From: Lachnospiraceae bacterium UBA3692
Lineage (GTDB): Bacteria; Bacillota; Clostridia; Lachnospirales; Lachnospiraceae
Reading direction: 5' to 3'
Length of the DNA stretch: 8,547 bases
Assembly: GCA_002372815.1 (NCBI GenBank)
Contig: DFIR01000034.1
Coordinates: forward strand, 1-8,547
Within the stretch, counting starts at the first letter, position 1, and every line of letters begins with the position of its first letter. Made by a program: the position numbers and the translations under genes. This document shows, in pieces, positions 1 through 4,951 of the stretch. The notes below the pieces were generated by a model. It did not search any database and had not been told where the DNA came from. It worked only from the letters and a program-made list of their open reading frames with translations.

Positions 1-30
1 TGGTTTATTTTTTACTGTGACACAAGAAAG

Positions 31-70
31 AACGCTGCTGCAACTGTTTCCGGGTTGCAGCAGCGTTTTT
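31..70 (+). terminator. Intrinsic terminator at left edge, possibly bidirectional
   Basis: A perfect 14-bp stem pairs 31-44 (AACGCTGCTGCAAC) with 54-67 (GTTGCAGCAGCGTT) around a 9-nt loop, and a run of five T ends at 70. It should terminate a + strand gene lying left of the window. Read on the other strand, the hairpin is followed by a moderately T-rich tract (TTCTTTCTTGTG). It could therefore also serve the minus-strand remnant that ends at 91, as expected between convergent genes. Confidence 0.85.
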
Positions 71-90
71 CCTACCGGGCTTTTTTATAA

Positions 91-240
91 TCAGATCTTC
101 CTGTTCGCGTGCATGAGGGCGGCGAGGTCGATGCCGGCGGATTTCAGCTTCTTCATGACGGCGGCCATGTAGAGATTGGCGTCATTGAATCCATGAAGAC
201 GCCGTCGCGCTTGCGGGTCGCGCCGAAGTGGAGTGAGGAA
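91..240 (-). pseudogene. Frameshifted C-terminal remnant of an unrecognised minus-strand gene
   Basis: On the minus strand, 91-189 reads as a protein-like tail (FNDANLYMAAVMKKLKSAGI, then DLAALMHANRKI and a TGA at 91-93). Its codons end mostly in G or C, as in glmM. The upstream stretch, about 195-230, is protein-like in a different frame (HFGATRKRDGVFMD). One extra base near 187-191 would join the two segments into a single continuous reading. The reading continues poorly beyond about 240, where the sortase promoter begins. The hairpin at 31-70 sits just after the stop. I do not recognise the family. The alternative is that this is only GC-rich noncoding spacer that happens to look coding. 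Confidence 0.35.
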
Positions 241-253
241 TTTCCCCGACGGG

Positions 254-282
254 GTGAAAAGGTTCCTCCGCCATGCTATAAT
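254..282 (+). promoter_or_regulatory. Probable sigma-A promoter of the sortase gene
   Basis: A perfect TATAAT at 277-282 is preceded by TGC, giving an extended -10 (TGnTATAAT). A weak -35 (GTGAAA, 254-259) lies 17 bp upstream. Transcription would start near 289, leaving a leader of about 22 nt that holds the ribosome binding site GGGGAGG (299-305) before the ATG at 311. Confidence 0.6.
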
Positions 283-310
283 AGCAGAAGCAACACTTGG
301 GGAGGCATGT

Positions 311-931
311 ATGAGACGTCGTTCCACTTGGATGATCATCATCGGGATCCTGCTGCTCCTGGCGGCGGGAGGTCTGGTATTTCGGAATATGCAGGAGAGC
401 GCCGAGGCCGGGGAGGCCAGTGACAGTGCGCTGACGGGTCTGGAGGAGGCGATGCCTTCGGAGGACACCTGGTCGATCGCGCTGCCGACGCTGCCGGAGG
501 AAGGCACGGAGATGACGACCGTCGAGGTGGACGGGTATACGTACATCGGAAGGCTGGAGATCCCCAGCCTCGAGCTGTCGCTGCCGGTCATGAAGGACTG
601 GGACTACAACAAGCTGAACATCAGCCCGTGCCGCTACAGCGGCTCCTATCTGAGCGATGATATGGTCATCTGCGCGCACAATTTTGCCTCGCATTTCGGG
701 GCGATCCACACGCTGGCGATCGGGGCGGAGGTGGACTTCATCACGACGGAAGGCCGGGTGTACCGGTACAGTGTATCGAACATAGAGACGCTGCAGCCCA
801 CGATGGTCTCGGAGATGATGGGGCTGGACGAGGATCTGCTCGTGGACGAGGAGAAGGGCTGGGAACTGACGCTGTTCACCTGCACGGTGGACGGGCGCGC
901 GAGACATGCGGTGAGGTGTATCCGGCAGTAA
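311..931 (+). CDS. Sortase family cysteine transpeptidase
   Basis: This 206-aa protein resembles LPXTG-type sortases, which cleave a sorting signal and join surface proteins to the cell wall or to each other outside the membrane. Residues 1-25 are basic residues followed by a hydrophobic segment (IIIGILLLLAAGGLV), a typical N-terminal anchor. A polar linker runs to about residue 70. The catalytic domain then shows YIGRLEIPSLELSLPV (78-93), the histidine in CAHN (His123), the cysteine in TLFTC (Cys191) and a probable active-site arginine at 198 (RHAVRC). The length is usual for a class A/D-like enzyme. The start at 311 was chosen because GGGGAGG lies 5 nt upstream. An in-frame ATG at 233 lacks such a site and lies upstream of the predicted promoter. 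No LPXTG substrate or pilin gene is visible nearby, so the substrate and exact class are unknown. It appears to be monocistronic. Confidence 0.9.
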   Translation: MRRRSTWMIIIGILLLLAAGGLVFRNMQESAEAGEASDSALTGLEEAMPSEDTWSIALPTLPEEGTEMTTVEVDGYTYIGRLEIPSLELSLPVMKDWDYNKLNISPCRYSGSYLSDDMVICAHNFASHFGAIHTLAIGAEVDFITTEGRVYRYSVSNIETLQPTMVSEMMGLDEDLLVDEEKGWELTLFTCTVDGRARHAVRCIRQ

Positions 932-940
932 TGATGTATG

Positions 941-998
941 AAAAGGGACGGCTTCGGGAATGCTCCGGCAGGGGGAGGACTGAGACCGTGCCTTTTTT
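941..998 (+). terminator. Probable intrinsic terminator after the sortase gene
   Basis: The bases AAAAGG.ACGG (941-951) can pair with CCGT.CCTTTT (986-996) across one mismatch. A shorter GC-rich hairpin may form inside the loop, and the T-run is 993-998. The stem is imperfect, so the call is tentative, but it lies 10 nt after the stop codon where a terminator is expected. Confidence 0.45.
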
Positions 999-1002
999 CT
1001 TC

Positions 1003-1031
1003 TTTCCATCGTACATTGGAAATAGTATACT
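1003..1031 (+). promoter_or_regulatory. Probable sigma-A promoter for the rpn-holA leader
   Basis: TTTCCA (1003-1008) and TATACT (1026-1031) are separated by 17 bp, with 4 of 6 and 5 of 6 matches to consensus. Transcription starting near 1038 would give a leader of about 150 nt before the ATG at 1188. That leader contains several stems and a terminator. Confidence 0.5.
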
Positions 1032-1035
1032 GAAA

Positions 1036-1126
1036 GCAGACAGAACGGTCGGCGCCGGGCTGTCTGCCGGATTGCGGAGCTTTTGAAAACTGCATAGGGA
1101 CATGCGGGCGGGAGCTCCGTTTTCAG
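1036..1126 (+). promoter_or_regulatory. Structured 5' leader with competing stems
   Basis: GCAGACAG (1036-1043) pairs perfectly with CTGTCTGC (1060-1067). Downstream, CGGAGCT (1075-1081) can pair with AGCTCCG (1113-1119), while TGAAAAC (1084-1090) can pair with GTTTTCA (1119-1125). The last two helices cross each other, so they would be alternatives or form a pseudoknot. I recognise no known riboswitch or T-box signature. The regulatory role is inferred from the position upstream of a terminator. Confidence 0.4.
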
Positions 1127-1136
1127 TATCTGAGTC

Positions 1137-1170
1137 GGAGGCTTGCTGCTCGCAGCAGGCCTCCTTTTTT
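1137..1170 (+). terminator. Intrinsic terminator / attenuator just upstream of the rpn gene
   Basis: A 12-bp stem (1137-1148 with 1153-1164, one G-U pair, loop CTCG) is followed directly by six T residues (1165-1170). It has the form of a strong rho-independent terminator. It lies only 17 bases before the ATG at 1188 and downstream of the promoter at 1003-1031. It therefore either ends read-through from the sortase gene or attenuates the rpn-holA transcript. Confidence 0.8.
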
Positions 1171-1185
1171 GTATGGAAGGAGGTC
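1158..1185 (+). promoter_or_regulatory. Possible hairpin that hides the rpn ribosome binding site
   Basis: The bases GGCCTCCTT (1158-1166) are complementary to AAGGAGGTC (1177-1185, one G-U pair) across a 10-nt loop. The second segment contains the ribosome binding site of the gene starting at 1188. The first segment is also the 3' arm of the terminator, so the two structures exclude each other. Read-through transcripts might therefore be poorly translated. The pairing is read directly from the sequence; the effect is inference. Confidence 0.4.
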
Positions 1186-1187
1186 CT

Positions 1188-2210
1188 ATGACAGGGAAGA
1201 GAGTTGATCGCGGTGCAAGGCGTCAGGCACGGGAGATATTTCGACCGGAGGCGGTTTCGGGACAGAAACAGGGCATTCCGGGTACCGGGCCGCAAGTCGG
1301 GCAGACAGCATTTCAGAGATATGACGAACTGGATTTTACGAACAATTATCTGTTCTGTAAGATCCTTTCGGATGAGCCTGCGCTCGCGAAGGAACTGCTG
1401 GAGCGGATCCTGGGGCGGAAGATCAGCAGGCTGCAGATCCTGGAGCATGAGAAGCAGGTCGACGGGACGGTCGACGGCCGGGGAATCCGACTGGATCTCT
1501 ATGCGGAGGATGACCGGCACAACGCTTTTGACGCGGAGATGCAGGTCCGTGTGACGGCAAGCATATCGAAACGTACACGATATTATCAGAGCATGATCGA
1601 TCAGCATCAGTTGGATCGGGGAGAGAATTTTAAAAGCCTTCGTAATACATATATTATTTTCATATGTATGGGCGATCCGTTTGGGATGGGACGAAGTATT
1701 TACACGTTTGAGAATCGCTGCATACAGGATCCGGACCTGTCTCTGCAGGACGGGACGGAGAAGATTTTTGTGAACCCCTTTGGAGAGCAGGAGAATATCG
1801 ATTCTTCACTCAGGGTGTTCCTGCAGTATCTGGCCAGCGGGGTGCCCTCCGATCATTTTACAGAGGCCATAGATCAGGCTGTAGACAGAGCCTATGAGCG
1901 GGAAGAATGGAGGCGGGAATATATGACTCTTCAAATGCATATGACAGAGCTGTATGATGAGGCCTGGGATCTCGGGATGGAAGAAGGTCGAGCGGAAGGT
2001 CGAGCGGAAGGCCGAGAGGAAGGTCGAGAGCAAGGGGTGGAGCAGGGACTTCAGCAGGCACTTGCAGTGATCGTACACGCGATTCTTTCACGGGACCCGC
2101 ACATATCAGAAGAATCCCTGCTCCACGAGATTCAGCAGTATCCGGTCTACGCCAACGTCACTGCCGAGGCGATCCACAGCGCTGTCAGCGCACAGGCAGA
2201 GCAGGTATGA
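1188..2210 (+). CDS. Rpn family (PDDEXK_2-type) recombination-promoting nuclease / putative transposase
   Basis: This 340-aa protein resembles the Rpn / PD-(D/E)XK nuclease-transposase family, whose characterised members are DNA endonucleases that raise RecA-independent recombination. The N-terminal core has FTNNYLFCKIL (50-60), then RLDLYAED with probable metal ligand Asp103, and DAEMQ with Glu117 and Gln119 in the variant ExQ position. It continues with KRTRYYQSMIDQHQL and NTYIIFIC. The C-terminal part is charged and has four RAEG/REEG-like repeats (268-280 region), a habit of this family. AAGGAGG at 1177-1183 fixes the start at 1188; an in-frame TTG at 1143 lies inside the terminator. The end overlaps holA by ATGA. 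An AT-rich patch near 1620-1680 differs from the surrounding genes and may point to transfer. Whether it is active as a nuclease is unknown. Confidence 0.88.
   Translation: MTGKRVDRGARRQAREIFRPEAVSGQKQGIPGTGPQVGQTAFQRYDELDFTNNYLFCKILSDEPALAKELLERILGRKISRLQILEHEKQVDGTVDGRGIRLDLYAEDDRHNAFDAEMQVRVTASISKRTRYYQSMIDQHQLDRGENFKSLRNTYIIFICMGDPFGMGRSIYTFENRCIQDPDLSLQDGTEKIFVNPFGEQENIDSSLRVFLQYLASGVPSDHFTEAIDQAVDRAYEREEWRREYMTLQMHMTELYDEAWDLGMEEGRAEGRAEGREEGREQGVEQGLQQALAVIVHAILSRDPHISEESLLHEIQQYPVYANVTAEAIHSAVSAQAEQV
1983..2030 (+). repeat. Four 12-bp tandem repeats in the rpn gene
   Basis: Four consecutive 12-bp units of the form GAAGG(T/C)CGAG(C/A)G span 1983-2030 and encode EGRAEGRAEGREEGRE. The unit is a multiple of three, so gain or loss of copies changes the length of the charged tail without breaking the frame. 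Confidence 0.85.
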
Positions 2211-3295
2211 AACAGGATTTTACGGAAAGGCAGAAAGCATTCAACGAAGCACTCAAGGCCGGCAGCTTCAAGCCGGCCTATTTGCTGTGCGGGGAGCAGG
2301 CATATCTGCGGCTGCAGAACCGGGATAAGCTGGTGAAGACGCTCATGGGGGACGGGGATGATATGAATCTGACCCGTTTCACCGGGAACGAGTTCACGGC
2401 GAGGGATGTGATCGAGATGGCGGAGACGCTGCCCTTTTTCGCAGACAGGCGGGTGATCGTCCTGGAGAATACGGAGCTGTTCGGCAAGGCCTCGTCGGAG
2501 GGGGATATTCTGGCGGACTATCTGGAGCAGGTGCCGGAGACGACGGCGCTGGTCTTCGCGGAGAAGGAAGTCGATAAGCGCAAGCGGCTGTACAAGGCGA
2601 TCGGGAAGGCCGGGGTGGTCCTGGAATGCGACACGCCGGACGAGCGGACGCTGCAGGCGTGGGCCGGCGCGATCTTCCGGAGAGAGAAGCTGCAGATCAG
2701 CGGCAGGACGCTGGCACTGTTTCTGGAGTATGCCGGCGAGGATATGCAGAACATCGCCTCGGAGGCAGAGAAGCTGTGCTGCTACTGCATGGGCACGGGC
2801 GAGGTGCGCGAGGAGGATGTGCGGGAGATCTGCACGCCGATGATCCGCGACCGGATCTTTGAGATGATCGAGGCGATCTCGGGCAGGAACCGGGACAAGG
2901 CGCTGCGGATCTACATGGATCTGTGCGCGATGCGGACGGCGCCGCAGGTGATCCTGTCGCTGATGGAGCGGCAGTTCAACCAGCTGCTGCAGGTGAAGGA
3001 GAATCTGGGACAGATCCCGGACCGTGAGCTGGCAGCGAAGGTGAAGGTGCCGCCTTTCGTCCTCACCAAGAAGTATAAGCCGCTGATGCAGACCTACACG
3101 CGGCAGGAGCTGGTCAGCGCGATCGAGGACTGCCTGCAGGCGGACCAGGACTACAAGAGCGGGAAGATCGACGCACAGACAGCGGTCGAGATGATCATCG
3201 TCCGTCGCGCGCAGGCGCGGGAGACGGGCGGCAAGGACAGCTCGCTGCAGAACCGTTCGGCCCGCTGGGAGAAGGAGCGGAGAGAAGAGCTCTAG
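2207..3295 (+). CDS. holA: DNA polymerase III subunit delta
   Basis: This 362-aa protein matches HolA, the clamp-loader subunit that opens the beta sliding clamp during replication. Recognisable stretches are FKPAYLLCGEQAYL (22-35), where HolA places its vestigial nucleotide-binding region, the segment ETLPFFADRRVIVLE (70-84), and EYAGEDMQNIASEAEKL. A C-terminal helical collar region contains LSLMERQFNQLLQVKE. The length is close to the family norm. The start codon lies inside the stop of the upstream Rpn-family gene (ATGA at 2207-2210), and only a weak GCAGG site precedes it. Translation therefore probably depends on coupling to that gene. This is an odd partner for an essential replication gene. 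A terminator follows 9 bp after the stop, so the two genes probably form a bicistronic unit. Confidence 0.93.
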   Translation: MKQDFTERQKAFNEALKAGSFKPAYLLCGEQAYLRLQNRDKLVKTLMGDGDDMNLTRFTGNEFTARDVIEMAETLPFFADRRVIVLENTELFGKASSEGDILADYLEQVPETTALVFAEKEVDKRKRLYKAIGKAGVVLECDTPDERTLQAWAGAIFRREKLQISGRTLALFLEYAGEDMQNIASEAEKLCCYCMGTGEVREEDVREICTPMIRDRIFEMIEAISGRNRDKALRIYMDLCAMRTAPQVILSLMERQFNQLLQVKENLGQIPDRELAAKVKVPPFVLTKKYKPLMQTYTRQELVSAIEDCLQADQDYKSGKIDAQTAVEMIIVRRAQARETGGKDSSLQNRSARWEKERREEL

Positions 3296-3304
3296 TCGAT
3301 GCCG

Positions 3305-3348
3305 GTGCAGCTGGTATCGATTCGGGTCTCTCGGCTGCACAGTTTTTT
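3305..3348 (+). terminator. Intrinsic terminator after holA
   Basis: GTGCAGCTG (3305-3313) pairs with CGGCTGCAC (3332-3340) through nine pairs including one G-U. Two bases later comes a run of six T (3343-3348). It lies just after the holA stop codon and separates the rpn-holA unit from mutY. Confidence 0.75.
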
Positions 3349-3372
3349 ACTTTTGGATGAGATTTGTTTAAT

Positions 3373-3605
3373 GGAAAGCGAGCTCCTGACGCTGTTGATT
3401 CACTTTGAAGGGAATTTCAGGGCGGATAAAGCGAGCGTTTGCCATATATAACTCGCTTTTCTTTCTGGAACTATCTTTCAAAAGCGAGTTTTCAAGGGCA
3501 TCCAAGGCTCGGAACTCGCTTTGGTCCGGAGCATTTTTAATTGAAAGCGAAAAGTTACCGTTCGACACTCGTTTTGAACTGGGCATTTTCAATTGAAAGC
3601 GAAAA
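3373..3605. repeat. Array of imperfect hairpin repeats between holA and mutY
   Basis: The gap between holA and mutY holds short arms in alternating orientation. AAAGCGA occurs at 3375, 3428, 3481, 3544 and 3596. Its inverse, ACTCGCTTT or a close variant, occurs at 3451, 3514 and 3567 (ACTCGTTTT), with a decayed copy near 3398-3406. Together they define about four 39-nt hairpin units: 3397-3435, 3450-3490, 3513-3553 and 3566-3605. The inverted arms within a unit lie about 30 nt apart, and units repeat every 53, 63 and 53 bp. The best unit has a perfect 11-bp stem (3450-3460 with 3480-3490). The region is more AT-rich than its neighbours. No tRNA, known RNA family or convincing gene is seen. 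It could be an expanded intergenic repeat or a structured RNA. Confidence 0.8.
3531..3605 (+). repeat. Pair of 23-bp direct repeats inside the hairpin array
   Basis: Positions 3531-3553 and 3583-3605 are identical except for one base (GCATTTT[T/C]AATTGAAAG, then CGAAAA). Their starts are 52 bp apart. They form the right halves of the last two hairpin units and show that these two units duplicated most recently. Confidence 0.8.
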
Positions 3606-3656
3606 AGAATTTCATGTACCGGGGCTATCGCAGAGCTGTGTAACGCGGAGGAACAG

Positions 3657-4829
3657 ATGACAGAACATGCAAATAAGCTTCTGAGGTGGTACGACGAGCA
3701 CCGCCGGGTCCTGCCGTGGAGGGAGGATCCGGCGCCTTATCATGTATGGCTCTCGGAGATCATGCTGCAGCAGACGCGCGTGGAGGCGGTGAAGGGTTAT
3801 TATGAGCGGTTTCTGGAGGCACTGCCGGATATCCGGGCGCTGGCTGAGGCGGAAGAGGATGTGTATCTGAAGCTCTGGGAAGGACTTGGGTACTACAGCC
3901 GCGTCAGGAACCTGCACAGAGCGGCGGTCCGGGTGATGGAGCAGTACGGCGGGGAACTGCCGGGGACGGCGGAGGAACTGCGGCAGCTGCCGGGGATCGG
4001 ACCTTACACGGCGGCAGCGATCGCCTCGATCGCGTTCGGGCAGCGGGAGCCGGCGGTGGACGGAAATCTGCTGCGGGTCTATGCGCGGATGACGCATTAT
4101 GAGGAGGACATCAAGACCCCGCAGGCGCTGAAGGCGGCCCGCGCGTATTACCTGGACATGATGCCGGAGGAGCGGCCCGGGGACCTGAACCAGGCGCTCA
4201 TGGACCTCGGGGCGACGGTGTGTCTGCCGACGCCGGCGCAGCCTGCCTGTGAGAGGTGCCCGTGGAAAGAGTTCTGCCTGGCGTCTAAGGCCGGGGATGC
4301 GGCTTCGCTTCCGGTCATGCCGCAGAAGAAGGCGCGGCGTGTCGAGGAGCGGACGATCTTCGTCCTCTATGCCGGCGAGAAGGTGCTGCTCAACAAGCGC
4401 CCCGGGAAGGGGCTGCTGGCCGGTCTCTATGAGCTGCCTGGTGTAGAAGGACACCTGTCGGAGGAGGCGGCGGTCGCGCTCCTGCGGGAGGACGGCTTTG
4501 CGCCGCTGCGGATCCGGAGCCTGGGGCCTGCGAAGCATGTGTTCACACACGTCGAGTGGCGGATGACCGGCTATGAGGTGTGGCTTGGGGCGGAGGACGG
4601 CGCGGGGCTCACACAGGGGACGGTTCTCTGTGTGAGCGGGGTACCTGAAGAGCCCGCGAAGCCAGATAAACAGCCACCCGCACAGAGAACCGTCCCCTGT
4701 GTGAGCAGCCCCCGCACGGGCAGCCTCCGCGTGAGCATCGCCGCCGATCGCGCCGGCATTGCAGAGAAGTATGCGATTCCTTCGGCTTTCGCTGTATATG
4801 TAGGCAAGATCGGGGGATCCGTGGTATAA
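3657..4829 (+). CDS. mutY: A/G-specific adenine DNA glycosylase
   Basis: MutY removes adenine mispaired with 8-oxoguanine, preventing G:C to T:A mutations. The 390-aa product has LPWR (19-22), SEIMLQQT with catalytic Glu34, the helix-hairpin-helix LPGIGPYTAAAI (111-122) and VDGN with Asp135. An iron-sulfur cluster motif uses Cys189, 198, 201 and 207. Its first spacing is eight residues, against six in E. coli and Bacillus. The NUDIX-like C-terminal domain begins near 230, with GLLAGLYELPG (252-262) and the HVFTH loop (294-298). Residues 317-350 come from an inserted inverted repeat and have no counterpart that I know in MutY; the normal reading resumes after it and reaches YAIPSAFAVYV near the end. 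The start at 3657 has GGAGG 5 nt upstream. The catalytic domain is intact, so the protein is probably functional, perhaps with altered 8-oxoG recognition. Confidence 0.93.
   Translation: MTEHANKLLRWYDEHRRVLPWREDPAPYHVWLSEIMLQQTRVEAVKGYYERFLEALPDIRALAEAEEDVYLKLWEGLGYYSRVRNLHRAAVRVMEQYGGELPGTAEELRQLPGIGPYTAAAIASIAFGQREPAVDGNLLRVYARMTHYEEDIKTPQALKAARAYYLDMMPEERPGDLNQALMDLGATVCLPTPAQPACERCPWKEFCLASKAGDAASLPVMPQKKARRVEERTIFVLYAGEKVLLNKRPGKGLLAGLYELPGVEGHLSEEAAVALLREDGFAPLRIRSLGPAKHVFTHVEWRMTGYEVWLGAEDGAGLTQGTVLCVSGVPEEPAKPDKQPPAQRTVPCVSSPRTGSLRVSIAADRAGIAEKYAIPSAFAVYVGKIGGSVV
4607..4706. repeat. REPIN-like inverted repeat inserted in mutY
   Basis: A perfect 26-bp inverted repeat (4607-4632 and 4681-4706) flanks a 48-bp spacer, 100 bp in all. 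The core of each arm is ACACAGGGGACGGTTCTCTG or its complement. The left arm is itself a hairpin: GCTCACACAG (4607-4616) pairs with CTGTGTGAGC (4628-4637) around GGGACGGTTCT. Two such palindromic units facing each other are the hallmark of a REP doublet (REPIN), a non-autonomous element moved by RAYT transposases. I recall the GGGACGGTTCT core as a frequent dispersed repeat in clostridial genomes, but have not checked it. Less exact GC-rich flanks extend the symmetry to about 4602-4715, which would be 114 bp or 38 codons. No transposase gene is in the window. Confidence 0.85.
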
Positions 4830-4830
4830 T
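4801..4830 (+). promoter_or_regulatory. Strong extended -10 promoter for the GT2-glmM-glmS operon
   Basis: A perfect extended -10, TGGTATAAT (4822-4830), overlaps the mutY stop codon. TAGGCA (4801-4806, 4 of 6 -35 matches) lies 18 bp upstream of TATAAT. The start point near 4837 gives a leader of about 115 nt before the glycosyltransferase ATG at 4952. I see no convincing riboswitch or terminator in that leader. Confidence 0.65.
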
Positions 4831-4951
4831 AGATTGTTTATTTATGGTGCTTATTAATTCCCATATGTTCCTGGACGCTTTGTGACTGTTGAGCGCATGT
4901 CATGAACCAGGGAAACTGCGGGAGAATCAGGAAAGGACAGTCCGTATCGTT

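Noticed and set aside
941..998. A second GGGACGG REP unit after the sortase gene
   Set aside because: It shares only the 7-base GGGACGG with the mutY element and lacks the ACACAG / CTGTGT palindrome.
182..1009. Long open frames on the minus strand opposite the sortase, holA, mutY, glycosyltransferase and glmM genes
   Set aside because: They lie antisense to well-identified genes, are rich in Arg, Leu and His as expected from reading GC-rich codons backwards, and show no domain or ribosome binding site.
1143..1187. N-terminal extension of the Rpn-family protein from a TTG start
   Set aside because: The start lies inside the terminator stem, while the ATG at 1188 has a strong AAGGAGG site.
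3368..3592. Small proteins on either strand across the hairpin array (74 aa on the minus strand, 63 aa on the plus strand at 3405-3596)
   Set aside because: Both frames are open over the same repeats, the ATGs lack good ribosome binding sites, and the predicted peptides follow the repeat units rather than any protein family.
3373..3605. CRISPR array
   Set aside because: The repeats occur in both orientations, differ in sequence and are only 7-11 bp at their core. The intervals also share sequence with each other, unlike CRISPR repeats and unique spacers.
4865..4885. Six-codon upstream ORF in the operon leader
   Set aside because: It has no ribosome binding site, no regulatory codon pattern and no linked terminator.
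4889..4951. Upstream TTG start for the glycosyltransferase
   Set aside because: It would add 21 charged residues before the conserved fold and has no ribosome binding site. The GT2 domain starts naturally at the ATG at 4952.
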